This document shows, piece after piece, positions 46,775 to 55,473 of a stretch of 64,000 nt of DNA. The notes beneath the pieces are model-generated. The model ran no database searches. It saw nothing but the letters and a program-made list of their open reading frames with translations, and was not told the origin of the DNA. The translations under genes were made by a program, and so were the position numbers. Location of the stretch: NCBI GenBank assembly GCA_003134685.1, contig PLCA01000005.1, positions 558,001 through 622,000 on the forward strand, read 5' to 3'. The stretch comes from Gemmatimonadota bacterium. GTDB taxonomy: Bacteria > Gemmatimonadota > Gemmatimonadetes > Gemmatimonadales > Gemmatimonadaceae. Each line of letters starts with the position of its first letter. The first letter of the stretch is position 1.

Positions 46775-47058
46775 AACTGAACGGGATCCGAGATCTCAGA
46801 AGCATAGATCTCAGTAGGTAGGCACTACGCTCCGACCGTATCGGGCGCCCCTCCTACCACTACCACCGCCTGTACCATAACGCCACTCAGATATGTCGCA
46901 ATGTAGTTCCTAAGCCCTGGCATCTACGCTTCTCAGATCTCGGATCACGTTCAGTTTGCAGTTGCTTCTCAGATCTCGGATCACGTTCAGTTTGCAGTTG
47001 CTTCTCAGATCTCGGATTACGTTCAGTTGCAGTTGAGATCTCGGATCACGTTCAGTTG
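46775..47058. mobile_element. ORF-less S23-family repeat element (element B)
   Basis: This 284-bp element lies between the arginine deiminase and rex genes. The left end reads AACTGAACGGGATCCGAGAT and continues to the core TAGGCACTACGCTCCGACC. The right side carries three 36-bp tandem units (46928, 46964, 47000; the last is one base short) of GCTTCTCAGATCTCGGAT...CAGTT plus a partial unit ending at 47058. In reverse complement these match the left end and element A. No gene is present. The right end abuts the predicted -35 box of rex. Confidence 0.8.
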
Positions 47059-47087
47059 TTGCCCCTACCCGGCCATTCCGATTAGTT
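47059..47087 (+). promoter_or_regulatory. Predicted rex promoter
   Basis: TTGCCC (47059-47064), a 17-bp spacer and TTAGTT (47082-47087). The -10 box touches the Rex operator, so a bound Rex dimer would block RNA polymerase. The hexamers are only moderate matches. Confidence 0.45.
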
Positions 47088-47104
47088 TGTGAACTAATTC
47101 ACAA
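47087..47104 (+). promoter_or_regulatory. Rex operator
   Basis: TTGTGAACTAATTCACAA is a perfect inverted repeat (TTGTGAA, four bases, TTCACAA), matching the well-known Rex-binding consensus. It ends 8 bp before the rex start codon, so rex very probably represses itself and responds to the NADH/NAD+ ratio. Confidence 0.93.
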
Positions 47105-47112
47105 GCGCCAAA

Positions 47113-47739
47113 TTGAAGCGGATAGCTGAATCCACAGTCAGGCGACTTTCCCTTTACCTGAGCTTCCTCGAAGGGATCGACCGCCAGGGTCTCAAGACCA
47201 TCTCGAGCGACGAGCTCGCGCGGCTCGGCGGGACGACGTCCGCTCAGGTGCGAAAGGATCTCTCGCTCTTCGGCTCCTTCGGCAAGCGGGGGCTCGGCTA
47301 CTCCGTCCCCGAGCTTTCCGGAAAGCTGCGCGAGATCCTCGGACTCGGAAAGCAGTGGCGTGTCTGCATCATCGGCGCCGGAAAGATCGGCGCCGCCCTC
47401 GCCCGCTACCGTGGGTTCGCTGAGCGCGGATTCAACGTTACCGCTGTCTACGACAGCGACGAGGCGAAGATCGGAAAGCGATGGGAGAACCTAACCGTCA
47501 GACCGATATCCGAGCTCGAGAAGGACGCGACGAAGCAGGACTTCGACATCGCGGTCGTGGCGACTCCGGCGGAGAACACTCCTGCCGTGGTGAAGCAGGT
47601 CGTGCGCGCGGGGATCAAGGCCATTCTGAATTTTGCGCCGGTGCAGCTGTCCGTTCCCTCGGATGTAACTGTCAGGAACGTCAACATGGCGATGGAGCTG
47701 GAGGGGCTGTCGTTTGCGCTGAGCAACCGGAGCGAATAA
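47113..47739 (+). CDS. rex: Redox-sensing transcriptional repressor Rex
   Basis: A 208-aa regulator. The N-terminal winged helix (IAESTVRRLSLYLSFLEGI ... SDELARLGGTTSAQVRKDLSLFGSFGKRGLGY) is followed by a Rossmann domain with IIGAGKIGAALA that senses NADH/NAD+. The start is TTG at 47113, which gives the standard MKRIxExTVRRL N-terminus. A perfect Rex operator lies just upstream. It is an isolated plus-strand gene among minus-strand operons, and convergent with ksgA. Confidence 0.96.
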   Translation: MKRIAESTVRRLSLYLSFLEGIDRQGLKTISSDELARLGGTTSAQVRKDLSLFGSFGKRGLGYSVPELSGKLREILGLGKQWRVCIIGAGKIGAALARYRGFAERGFNVTAVYDSDEAKIGKRWENLTVRPISELEKDATKQDFDIAVVATPAENTPAVVKQVVRAGIKAILNFAPVQLSVPSDVTVRNVNMAMELEGLSFALSNRSE

Positions 47740-47796
47740 CTCGAACTGAACGAGAAGTGAGCGCCGGCTTTCAAGTTTGATGGCTATCTGACAGCA

Positions 47797-48606
47797 TCAC
47801 AGGAGCCCGAACAGCACCGCAAACTTTTCCGGACTGAGCACTTCCGGCCGCGCGGCCGAGTCAATTCCGGCGCGCTCGAGCAAGACCGCGACCTGGTCCG
47901 ATGACAATCCCCGAGCAGTTCGCAGCACTCGCTGCATCTGCTTCCTCCGCAGCCCGAACGCCGCCTGTACGAATGCGCGGAATGCGGGGAGTGATTCGAT
48001 TGGCACGAGTGGACGCGCACGCGGCGTGAGCCGGACCACCGCCGACTCCACCTTGGGCGGAGGGCGGAAGGCGCTCGCGGGTACAGTCATTACCTGCTCC
48101 ACGTGCGCCACCGCGGCGACGTTTACCGACAGCGCTCCGTAACTCTCCGTGTCCTCGCGCGCCGCCATCCTCTCGGCCACCTCGCGCTGAACGAGAAAAA
48201 CAGAGCGCCTCGGAATCGGCGGCTCCAGCGACCTGAACACAATCGGGGTCGTGATGTTGTATGGAACGTTGCCAATGAGCAGGAAATCATCTCCCGCGGC
48301 TCCGCGCAGATCGGCGTCGAGAAAATCTCCCTCGACGATCTCCACATTCGGCCGGCCGCTGTACTTGTCGCGCAGCTCCTTCGCCAATGCGCGATCGATC
48401 TCCACCGCTATCAGTCTTCCGCTTCGCTCAGCGAGGATGTTGGTAAGCGATCCGCGGCCGGGCCCTATCTCTACGACCGTGTCATCAGGGGTGGGCGCGA
48501 GCGCATCGACGATCGCGGTGAGAATCTTCTCGTCGGAAAGAAAGTGCTGCCCGAATTTCTTGAGCGCCGGCGGATGTCGGCCACGCCCGCCGGGCGCGCG
48601 CGGCAC
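47797..48606 (-). CDS. rsmA: 16S rRNA dimethyladenosine transferase
   Basis: A 269-aa SAM-dependent methyltransferase (KsgA) that dimethylates two adjacent adenines near the 16S rRNA 3' end. Motifs: KKFGQHFLSD at the N-terminus, VVEIGPGRGSLT for SAM binding and the catalytic IGNVPYNITTPI. Start is GTG at 48606, two bases after the phosphatase stop. Confidence 0.95.
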   Translation of the reverse strand: MPRAPGGRGRHPPALKKFGQHFLSDEKILTAIVDALAPTPDDTVVEIGPGRGSLTNILAERSGRLIAVEIDRALAKELRDKYSGRPNVEIVEGDFLDADLRGAAGDDFLLIGNVPYNITTPIVFRSLEPPIPRRSVFLVQREVAERMAAREDTESYGALSVNVAAVAHVEQVMTVPASAFRPPPKVESAVVRLTPRARPLVPIESLPAFRAFVQAAFGLRRKQMQRVLRTARGLSSDQVAVLLERAGIDSAARPEVLSPEKFAVLFGLL

Positions 48607-48608
48607 GC

Positions 48609-50195
48609 TCAGCTCCTGACCACCACGAGCGTAAGGTCGTCTCGTAACGGCACCGCGCGCGTGTGGACTTCGAGCATTTTGAAAACCCTGTCCACGATCA
48701 CCTTCGTAGGGTTCTCGCGGTTCTCCTTGATCAGCTCGAGCACGCGCTCCTCGCCGAGGCGCTCGTCGCGCGAGTTGCGGGCATCGCTGACGCCGTCCGT
48801 GAAAAGAACGAGCAGGTCCTTCCTGCCGACCCAGCTGAGCGAGGCGGTGCTCGGAACCTCGTCGAGCATGCCGAGCGGCGGATTCACGGCCGACAAGCGA
48901 GTGGACGTTCCCTCTTCGCTGATGACGAACGCGTGCGGATGACCGGTGTTGGCGTAGGTGAGCCTTCCCTTCTCCGGATCGACGACGCCGTAGAACATCG
49001 AGATGAACATCTCCGTGGTCTCGAGCTCTTCGCGCAACGAGTGAACGAGTGCGCCGAGCATCTCACCGGGATTTACGAAGTTCTGCGCGTGGATGGCCGA
49101 GGCGCTCATGGCGAGGGCCATGATCAACGCGGCGCGATACCCATGGCCTGACACATCGCCGATCATCACGCCGGTGGCCTTGTCGCGGAGCTTGAACAGC
49201 TGGTAGAAGTCGCCGCCCACGCTCTCGGCAGGCACGACGCGGGCGGTCACTTCCGCCTCCGGCGAGACTCCATCGGTCGAAGGCAGCAGCTTCATCTGCA
49301 GGTCGTGCGCGAGACTCATTTCCTGGAGCAAGCGCTGCCGATCGAGCGAGGCACTAACCAGGCGCGCGTTCTGAATCGCCGTTCCGATCTGGGTAGCGAT
49401 CGCGGTCACGAGCTTCTGATCGCCGGCGGTGAAGGGCTGCCTCGACCGCCGGTCGGCCAGATTCACGACGCCCAGAGGTTGACCACCGGTTGGTGTCGTC
49501 CACATAATCGGCACGGAGAGCATCTCGCCACGGCCGTAGGGTGACTCGGTCCCGAAGGTAACGCCCTTACCGACGACGATGAGCGGGTGCTGCGTGCGGA
49601 ACACGCGCGCCGAGACGCTCACCGGGTCGTCGGCGCTGATCGGCGGAATCTCTTCCTTTGGAACTCCGAGCGCGGCGACGGCCTGCAGCGTATTCGTCCG
49701 CGCGTCGTGGACGAGGATCGACGCAACGCGCGCGCCCACGGTCTCCGAGATCTCCGTCAGGATTGTCGCCGCCGCGTCTTCGAGGGTGACGGTTCGGCCG
49801 AGAATCTCGCCGATGGTATAGAGGAGATTGATTTCCTCGTAGCGTTCGGCGAGCTCCGTCGCTGCGTGCTCGACTTCGAGCGCGGCCTGCGTGAACTGCG
49901 TCACGACCGGCATCAGCAGCTTGATGTGGCGATCCTCCGGCGAGAACGATGGATCGCACGGCCCGACCGTCAGCCAGATTTTCTTAACAGATGGAACGCG
50001 CGTTACGATCTGCGTTCCGAAATTCGTCGGAATGGATTGACCGGGCTCGTCCGGCAGGACGTCCGGCATCTGAACCTTGGGGCTGGAACGGGCGATGACA
50101 GTCGGGCTCGAACGGCCGTCGCCGATCCCCCACACGGCGGCCTCACAGTGCGTCCCTTCGCGAAACGCAATGAGGACCGCCTCGAGCTCTTTCAC
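48609..50195 (-). CDS. GAF-domain PP2C-type (SpoIIE/RsbU) phosphatase
   Basis: A 528-aa signalling protein. An N-terminal sensor region is followed by a GAF domain (about residues 150-310, with LLYTIGEILGRTVTLEDAAATIL and PLGVVNLADRRSRQPFT) and a PP2C-SIG domain at the C-terminus: ESVGGDFYQLF, MIGDVSGHGYRAALIMA, TYANTGHPHAFVI and LLVLFTDGVSDARN provide the metal-binding aspartates. It should dephosphorylate the STAS anti-anti-sigma factor. The GTG at 50195 overlaps the RsbW-like stop by 4 bp. Confidence 0.93.
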   Translation of the reverse strand: MKELEAVLIAFREGTHCEAAVWGIGDGRSSPTVIARSSPKVQMPDVLPDEPGQSIPTNFGTQIVTRVPSVKKIWLTVGPCDPSFSPEDRHIKLLMPVVTQFTQAALEVEHAATELAERYEEINLLYTIGEILGRTVTLEDAAATILTEISETVGARVASILVHDARTNTLQAVAALGVPKEEIPPISADDPVSVSARVFRTQHPLIVVGKGVTFGTESPYGRGEMLSVPIMWTTPTGGQPLGVVNLADRRSRQPFTAGDQKLVTAIATQIGTAIQNARLVSASLDRQRLLQEMSLAHDLQMKLLPSTDGVSPEAEVTARVVPAESVGGDFYQLFKLRDKATGVMIGDVSGHGYRAALIMALAMSASAIHAQNFVNPGEMLGALVHSLREELETTEMFISMFYGVVDPEKGRLTYANTGHPHAFVISEEGTSTRLSAVNPPLGMLDEVPSTASLSWVGRKDLLVLFTDGVSDARNSRDERLGEERVLELIKENRENPTKVIVDRVFKMLEVHTRAVPLRDDLTLVVVRS

Positions 50196-50614
50196 TTCCG
50201 GTGCAACGTCAGGCGAACGACGTTGCCTTTGTCCCGGAAGCTCTCGACACGGTCCATCAGCTGCCGCATCAGGAACAGTCCGCGGCCTTCCTCTTTGGTA
50301 AGGTTTTCCTCGGTGGTGCAGTCGCGCGTGCACTCGTCGACGTCGAATCCAGGTCCGTCATCCACGACCTCGAAGACGAGATCCGTGTCGCTGATGATCG
50401 CCCTGACCCGAACCTGTTTTCCACCCGTGGCTTCGTTCCCACGCAGGATGGCGTTGGAGAGCGCTTCGGACAGCGCCACCGGAATGTTGAGAGAGCATTT
50501 GGCTGGTGAAATCTTGAGCTCGCGACAGCGTTGCCGCGCGAGCTCCACTACGCCTTCTATGTATTCGACCTCGCTGGGTATCTGTAGGTCGAAGGCGACC
50601 CGGGGTTCCCCCAT
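50192..50614 (-). CDS. RsbW/SpoIIAB-like serine kinase (anti-sigma type)
   Basis: A 140-aa GHKL ATPase. The N-box is IPVALSEALSNAILRGNEA, the G1 box VVDDGPGFDVDE and the G2 box EEGRGLFLMRQLMD. It should phosphorylate the STAS protein and bind either it or a sigma factor, in partner-switching fashion. It is translationally coupled on both sides: TAATG with the STAS gene and GTGA with the PP2C gene. No sigma factor gene is adjacent, so the target is unknown. Confidence 0.93.
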   Translation of the reverse strand: MGEPRVAFDLQIPSEVEYIEGVVELARQRCRELKISPAKCSLNIPVALSEALSNAILRGNEATGGKQVRVRAIISDTDLVFEVVDDGPGFDVDECTRDCTTEENLTKEEGRGLFLMRQLMDRVESFRDKGNVVRLTLHRK

Positions 50615-50946
50615 TAAAAGCTCTCTAGCGCGCGCTCCCGGGTATCGGAGATCTGGAACAGGGTGTCGAGCTTCGTGAGCTCGAAGAGTGTCTGGAGGTC
50701 GTCATTGAGATTGGCCAGACGAAGCTCGCCCCCTTGCTCCCGAATCTTCTTCGACAACGAGACGAGCACGCCGAGACCGGAGCTGTCGATGTAGCCGGTC
50801 TGGCTGAAGTCGATCAGGAATTTTTTCTCGCCCTTCTCGAGCTCGTCGAGGACCTTCTGCTTCAGCTCCTGACGATTCCCCACAATCAGCTGACCTTCGA
50901 CATCCACCACGACGACCTCTCCCTGTTTCTTGATCGAGAAACTCAT
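50614..50946 (-). CDS. STAS-domain anti-anti-sigma factor
   Basis: A 110-aa single STAS domain. The phosphorylatable serine is in DFSQTGYIDSSGLGVLVSL, the standard site. It is the first gene of the STAS-kinase-phosphatase module. The module architecture is the complete partner switch: STAS switched off by the RsbW-like kinase, on by the phosphatase. In Gram-negative bacteria such modules often control responses other than sigma-B. Confidence 0.94.
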   Translation of the reverse strand: MSFSIKKQGEVVVVDVEGQLIVGNRQELKQKVLDELEKGEKKFLIDFSQTGYIDSSGLGVLVSLSKKIREQGGELRLANLNDDLQTLFELTKLDTLFQISDTRERALESF

Positions 50947-50975
50947 TCAGTAATCTCCAGTGTGGTTCTGCTCGC

Positions 50976-51887
50976 TCAAGGCGCGTGCTGCTCGTCGCGC
51001 CCGGCCGATTGTAGCGCTACAATTGCGGCCACGTTAATAATGTCCTCCCGCTCGGCCCCGCGCGAGAGATCGGAGACAGGACGTGCGAAACCCTGAAGGA
51101 TCGGCCCCACTGCCTGCGCACCGCCAACTCGCTGCACCAACTTGTAGGCGATGTTCCCCGCATCCAGCGACGGAAACACCAGCACATTGGCTCTTCCCGC
51201 GACCGGACTGGACGGTGATTTCCGGGCGGCAACCGCGGGAGCCAGCGCGGCATCACCTTGCAATTCTCCGTCCACCGCGAGGTCGGGCGCGCGTGCCCTG
51301 ATTATGCGGAGGGCATCACGCACGAGGTCGACGCTTGCCCCCTTGGCGCTGCCGAGGGTGCTGAAGGAAAGCAGGGCGACGAGCGGCTCGTCGCCGACGA
51401 TGAGCCTCCGGTCGGCGGCCGCGGCGATCGCGATGTCGGCGAGGTCCTCAGCCATCGGGTAAGGAATGACCGCGCAGTCCGTGAAGGTCAGCACTTCATT
51501 CACGCTGGCACCTGGCGGAGAGACCATATAAAACGCGCTCGAAACGAGTCGCACGTTGGGAGCCACGCCAATAATTCGTAGCGCGCTCCGCAAGACATCG
51601 CTGGTCGTATACACGGCGCCCGCGACGCAGGCGTCGGCCTCACCAGCGGCCACAAGCCGATGCGCAAACTCGAGGGTCGAGCCGTTCTCGGCCTGGATGG
51701 ACTGGAGGCCAGCGCGCGAGGCGGTCTCGGCCAGTCGCAGACTATCGACGACGAGAAGCGGGATCGCCATTCCAGCTCTGGCGATCTCAATGGCGGCGGA
51801 CAGGATTCGCTCGTCGCCGCTCTCCGGAAATGCTATCGTCCGCTTGAGCTCGGTCGCGCGTGCGCGGATTCGCTCAACGAATGTCAA
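50976..51887 (-). CDS. pta: Phosphate acetyltransferase / phosphotransbutyrylase family
   Basis: A 303-aa enzyme converting acetyl-CoA and phosphate to acetyl phosphate. Seen: [45 protein letters not shown] and [22 protein letters not shown]. It is the short, single-domain form. The start is TTG at 51887, lying inside a degenerate copy of a 36-bp repeat that is tandemly repeated upstream. No ackA is adjacent. Confidence 0.9.
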   Translation of the reverse strand: MTFVERIRARATELKRTIAFPESGDERILSAAIEIARAGMAIPLLVVDSLRLAETASRAGLQSIQAENGSTLEFAHRLVAAGEADACVAGAVYTTSDVLRSALRIIGVAPNVRLVSSAFYMVSPPGASVNEVLTFTDCAVIPYPMAEDLADIAIAAAADRRLIVGDEPLVALLSFSTLGSAKGASVDLVRDALRIIRARAPDLAVDGELQGDAALAPAVAARKSPSSPVAGRANVLVFPSLDAGNIAYKLVQRVGGAQAVGPILQGFARPVSDLSRGAEREDIINVAAIVALQSAGRDEQHAP

Positions 51888-51893
51888 CCGGGG

Positions 51894-51988
51894 CCAACCT
51901 TGGATTCATTCAACGGAGATCAAGCGCGGCCAACCTTGGATTCATTCAACGGAGTTCATGCGCAGCCAACCTTGGATTCATTCAACCA
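51894..51988. repeat. 36-bp tandem repeat upstream of pta
   Basis: Units beginning CCAACCTTGGATTCATTCAA start at 51894, 51930 and 51966 (the last partial). The preceding 36 bp (51858-51893), covering the pta start codon, is a recognisable degenerate copy. The array fills most of the 114-bp coaD-pta spacer. Confidence 0.9.
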
Positions 51989-52001
51989 ACATGAGTTGCA
52001 A

Positions 52002-52505
52002 TCAATCCTTGGGGCGGATCGGCCCGTCCTTGAACTTCTTGGCCAGCGCCTTTGCGATGGCTGGATGGACGAGTCCGTCGAGATTGCCGCCGTGCTGAGC
52101 GACTTCACGCACGACGCTCGAGCTAATGTAGGTCGTCTCGACAGACGGAACCATGAACACCGTCTCGAAGTCCTCCGACATGTGGCGGTTCATGAGGGCC
52201 ATCTGGAACTCGTACTCGAAGTCGCTGACGGCGCGAAGTCCCCGGATGTTGAACTTGGCGTTCAACTTCTTCGCGAAATTGACGAGGAGGCCTTCGAACT
52301 GCGTCACCTCCACGCGTTTGTTGTCGGCGGTGGCGGCACGTATCAGCTTGACGCGCTCTTCCACTGAAAAGAGGGCTCGCTTCGACGAATTCACGGCCAC
52401 CGCAACGACGAGACGGTCGACGAACTCGCAGCTCCTCCGGATCAGGTCCTCGTGCCCGCGCGTAATGGGGTCGAAGCTTCCAGCATAGATCGCCGTCGTT
52501 ACCAC
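52002..52505 (-). CDS. coaD: Phosphopantetheine adenylyltransferase
   Basis: A 167-aa enzyme of coenzyme A synthesis. The nucleotidyltransferase motif is YAGSFDPITRGHEDLIRR, with ISSSVVREVAQHGG near the C-terminus in the ATP-binding loop. The GTG at 52505 follows the rsmD stop by one base. A longer frame into rsmD is spurious. The rsmD-coaD pair is widespread. Confidence 0.95.
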   Translation of the reverse strand: MVTTAIYAGSFDPITRGHEDLIRRSCEFVDRLVVAVAVNSSKRALFSVEERVKLIRAATADNKRVEVTQFEGLLVNFAKKLNAKFNIRGLRAVSDFEYEFQMALMNRHMSEDFETVFMVPSVETTYISSSVVREVAQHGGNLDGLVHPAIAKALAKKFKDGPIRPKD

Positions 52506-52506
52506 G

Positions 52507-53028
52507 TCATTCCTCGCTGCGGTAGAAGGTGATTGCCGTCGAGCCATACTTGCGCGTGTCTCCACCCTCGGGCATCGCGGCATTCGCCGCGTGCTCGACG
52601 CTCAGCACTCGGCTGAAAGGCGATTTCATCCAGCGCTCCGTCAGTCGGACTGCCTCGCCGCTCGCATAAGGTGGATCGGCGAACGTTACATCGTAAGCCA
52701 ACGCGTCGAGGGCTTCCGCGAACGCCAGCGCCGGCTTTCGATGGACCGTCGCGAGCTGACCCGCGCCGAGCGCCTCGATGTTCTCCTGGAGGGTGCGAAA
52801 GCTACCGGGATCCTTCTCGACGAAGTCGGCGCTGACTGCTCCGCGGGACAGGGCTTCAAGGCCGAGAGCGCCCGTGCCGGCGTAGAGATCGAGCACGCGC
52901 GCATGTGGGAGGTCGCGCTGGAGGATGCTCATCCAGGCTTCGCGAACGCTGTCGAGCGTAGGCCTCACGTCGGAGCCGGGTGGCGCGGTGATCTTCCGAC
53001 CGCGCCAGCGTCCCGCGACTATCCGCAC
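52507..53028 (-). CDS. rsmD: 16S rRNA (guanine-966-N2) methyltransferase
   Basis: A 173-aa SAM-dependent methyltransferase. SAM motif: VLDLYAGTGALGLEALSRGA. Catalytic motif: VTFADPPYASGEA. GRKITAPPGSDVRPTLDSVREAWMSIL is the typical N-terminus. The GTG at 53028, 11 bp after the recJ stop, is the best start. Confidence 0.94.
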   Translation of the reverse strand: MRIVAGRWRGRKITAPPGSDVRPTLDSVREAWMSILQRDLPHARVLDLYAGTGALGLEALSRGAVSADFVEKDPGSFRTLQENIEALGAGQLATVHRKPALAFAEALDALAYDVTFADPPYASGEAVRLTERWMKSPFSRVLSVEHAANAAMPEGGDTRKYGSTAITFYRSEE

Positions 53029-53038
53029 GTAGCGTCGC

Positions 53039-54772
53039 TCACGCGTCGCTCGGTCGAATGTCCGCGACTCTCGCCTGGAGGAAGCTCTCTCCCCGATAAT
53101 CGTCGCGCTCGAGCCTGAACGCGACGTCGACCTTGGTGCCCGGTAGGAATTCAGCCGCGCGGCTGGCCAGTCCCCATCCAATCGCGTCGAGCGATCCCGT
53201 TCCGGTGTCCAGCACCAGCTTGAGCCCATCCTTGCCAACGGTGCGCGGTGGCCGTGCGATAGTGACGTTGCGCGCCAGTAGAACCGGCGTCGGATTTCCG
53301 ATTCCGAACGGCTCGAAGTGACGAAACAGTGATTCGAGCCGACCGTCGATCCCATCGATGCTCACCTCGAGATCCACGCGTATCTCGGGGACGAGATCGG
53401 CTGGCGTCAATGCCGACCGCGCGATTTCGTTGAATTTTGCCGCGAACTCCGGCACCTTGTCGCGCGCGATTGTCACCCCGGCTGCGACCCGATGTCCGCC
53501 GAATCGAAGCAGGTACTCCCTCGCCTGCCCCAGCGCGCCGTGGAGATCGAACTTCGGAATCGACCGGCCGGATCCTTTGCCCTGGTCGCCTGAGAGTGCG
53601 ATGAGCACCGTCGGTCTTCCGAATTCTTCCACCAGGCGCGAGGCGACGATACCGATCACTCCCGGATGCCAGCTGTCGTCGGCCAGAACGATGGAGAACA
53701 TCTCGTCGAGGTCCATCGCCAGCACTTTCTCGCGGGCCTGCTCCAGCGTCGCGCGATCGATGTCCTGACGCCGCTGATTGAGCTCCTCGAGCTCGCGGGC
53801 GATCGTGTTGGCCTCGTGCTCATTCTCCGTGAGCAGCAGCTCCACTCCCCGAATCGCGTGCCCCAGCCTGCCCGCAGCATTGAGCCTGGGCGCGAGTATG
53901 AAACCGATTCTGCCGGCCGTGAGCTGCTTTCCATCGAGGCCGGCGGCCCTCAGCAGCGCGCGCATTCCAATGTTGCGCGTGTCGGCCAGCATCTTGAGAC
54001 CGTAGCGCACGAAAACGCGATTCTCGCCACGGAGCGGCGCGACGTCCGCGATCGTCGCCAGCGCGACAAGATCCAGCATCGCCCAGACGAAGTTGTCGTT
54101 GGCGCCGAGCTCGCGGGCGAGAGCGAGGGCGAGCTTGAAGGTTACGCCGACGGCGGCGAGGTCCTTGTCCGGATAAGCGTCGCCGGGCCGTTTGGGATTG
54201 AGAACCGCGAGGCAATCCGGCAGATCACCACTTGGAAGGTGGTGGTCGGTGACGATGACGTCGATTCCCGATCCGCAAAGCCGCGCGACGGGAGCAACCG
54301 CTCCCGTGCCGCAGTCGCACGTGACCACGACCTTCGCTTCCGCCGTGATCGCGGCATCGACTCCGGCATCGCTCAGGTCGTATCCGTCCTCGATCCGGCG
54401 GGGAATGAAAGGCATCGCCTTCCCTCCCAAACCGCGGATCACACGCGTAAGGATCGTCGTGGAGCAGATCCCGTCGACGTCATAGTCGCCGTGGATGAAG
54501 ACCAGCTCCTCCTCGCGCACAGCGCGCGCCAGGCGCTCGACGGCTTTGTCCATCGAGAGGAAGCCGAGGGGATCGTGAAGCCGATCGAGCTTCGGACGCA
54601 GAAATAGCTTCGCCTCCTCGGCCGTCACGTGGCCTCGGATGAGCAGGAGCCGGCAGACGATTTCCGGCAGCGACAGCGCCGTCATGAGCGCCCTGACCGC
54701 TTCTTCGTCCGGGGGTTTGGGAAGAATCCAGCGCGCAAGTCGAGCGGGCCGGTCCGACGCGACAGTCGTCAT
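53039..54772 (-). CDS. recJ: Single-stranded-DNA-specific exonuclease RecJ
   Basis: A 577-aa DHH-family 5'-3' exonuclease for recombination and mismatch repair. Metal motifs: IHGDYDVDGICS, VTDHHLPSGDLP and CDCGTGAVA. The DHHA1 domain carries LRFGGHRVAAGVTI. An OB domain follows (ESLFRHFEPFGIGNPTPVLLARNV). Normal length. ATG overlaps the zinc-ribbon gene stop by 4 bp. Confidence 0.96.
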   Translation of the reverse strand: MTTVASDRPARLARWILPKPPDEEAVRALMTALSLPEIVCRLLLIRGHVTAEEAKLFLRPKLDRLHDPLGFLSMDKAVERLARAVREEELVFIHGDYDVDGICSTTILTRVIRGLGGKAMPFIPRRIEDGYDLSDAGVDAAITAEAKVVVTCDCGTGAVAPVARLCGSGIDVIVTDHHLPSGDLPDCLAVLNPKRPGDAYPDKDLAAVGVTFKLALALARELGANDNFVWAMLDLVALATIADVAPLRGENRVFVRYGLKMLADTRNIGMRALLRAAGLDGKQLTAGRIGFILAPRLNAAGRLGHAIRGVELLLTENEHEANTIARELEELNQRRQDIDRATLEQAREKVLAMDLDEMFSIVLADDSWHPGVIGIVASRLVEEFGRPTVLIALSGDQGKGSGRSIPKFDLHGALGQAREYLLRFGGHRVAAGVTIARDKVPEFAAKFNEIARSALTPADLVPEIRVDLEVSIDGIDGRLESLFRHFEPFGIGNPTPVLLARNVTIARPPRTVGKDGLKLVLDTGTGSLDAIGWGLASRAAEFLPGTKVDVAFRLERDDYRGESFLQARVADIRPSDA

Positions 54773-55473
54773 CCCACTTCCGCGTACAACAACACGCCGC
54801 AGGCTTCACACACTTCAATTTCTCCGGTGCCCGCCATCATGTTCCGGCGCTGCAGCGGGATGGCGGTGTCGCAGTTCCCACACGAGCCGCCGCGCAATGC
54901 ATACAGTGCCATCGTCCTCTTTCCCCTGATCCGATCGTACTTGCCGAGCATTGGACGCGAAACCGCGCCCGCCCTTCCACCTCGGTCACGCTTCGCATCT
55001 TCCATCTGTGAAATGAGCGCTGCCCGCTTGGACTCGATCTCGGGACGAGCCTCCTGCTGCTCGTGCTCGACCGCCGCGAGCGCCTGCTTCGATGCCACTA
55101 TCGCGGCGTTCATCTCGGTGATTCGGCGTCCGAGAATCGCGAGCTCGCCCTCATCCTCTGCCATCAGGCGCCGAGTGGATTCGACCTGCGCCGTGGCGGC
55201 CGTCGCTTCGCGCATCCGCTTCACGTCCTCGAGCTGATGGAGATTTCGCTCCTGTAGCGTCTTGTGCTGGGAAAGTCGCGCCTGGAGCTCGCGCTGCTTC
55301 TTTTCTTCCACCTGGATCACCGTTTGCGCGCGCATCAACGCGGCGGCCGCGTGATCGCGTTTCTTGTCGAGCTCCGCGAGCTGCGGGTCGAGTGCGCGGA
55401 TCTGGGATTCGATTTCACGGATCTTCAGATCGTCCACCTGCAGCGCCAGCAGCGCCTCAACTTCCTGTAACAT
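54769..55473 (-). CDS. Coiled-coil protein with C-terminal C4 zinc ribbon (DUF164-like)
   Basis: A 234-aa protein. Residues 1 to about 170 form one long coiled coil (LKIREIESQIRALDPQLAELDKKRDHA...). The C-terminal zinc ribbon has two CxxC pairs, CGNCDTAIP and CEACGVLLY. Members of this family have been linked to translation, division or flagellar regulation in different bacteria; the role here is unknown. Upstream copies of a 42-bp repeat duplicate its first codons. It lies between dnaG and recJ. Confidence 0.85.
   Translation of the reverse strand: MLQEVEALLALQVDDLKIREIESQIRALDPQLAELDKKRDHAAAALMRAQTVIQVEEKKQRELQARLSQHKTLQERNLHQLEDVKRMREATAATAQVESTRRLMAEDEGELAILGRRITEMNAAIVASKQALAAVEHEQQEARPEIESKRAALISQMEDAKRDRGGRAGAVSRPMLGKYDRIRGKRTMALYALRGGSCGNCDTAIPLQRRNMMAGTGEIEVCEACGVLLYAEVG

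Noticed and set aside
46928-47058. CRISPR-like 36-bp spacing of repeats
   Set aside because: Units are directly adjacent with no unique spacers, no cas genes are present, and the units match the ends of the surrounding element.
51556-52098. 180-aa plus-strand frame with a repeated QPWIHST peptide
   Set aside because: It lies antisense to pta and coaD; the peptide repeat is only the 36-bp DNA repeat read in an open frame.
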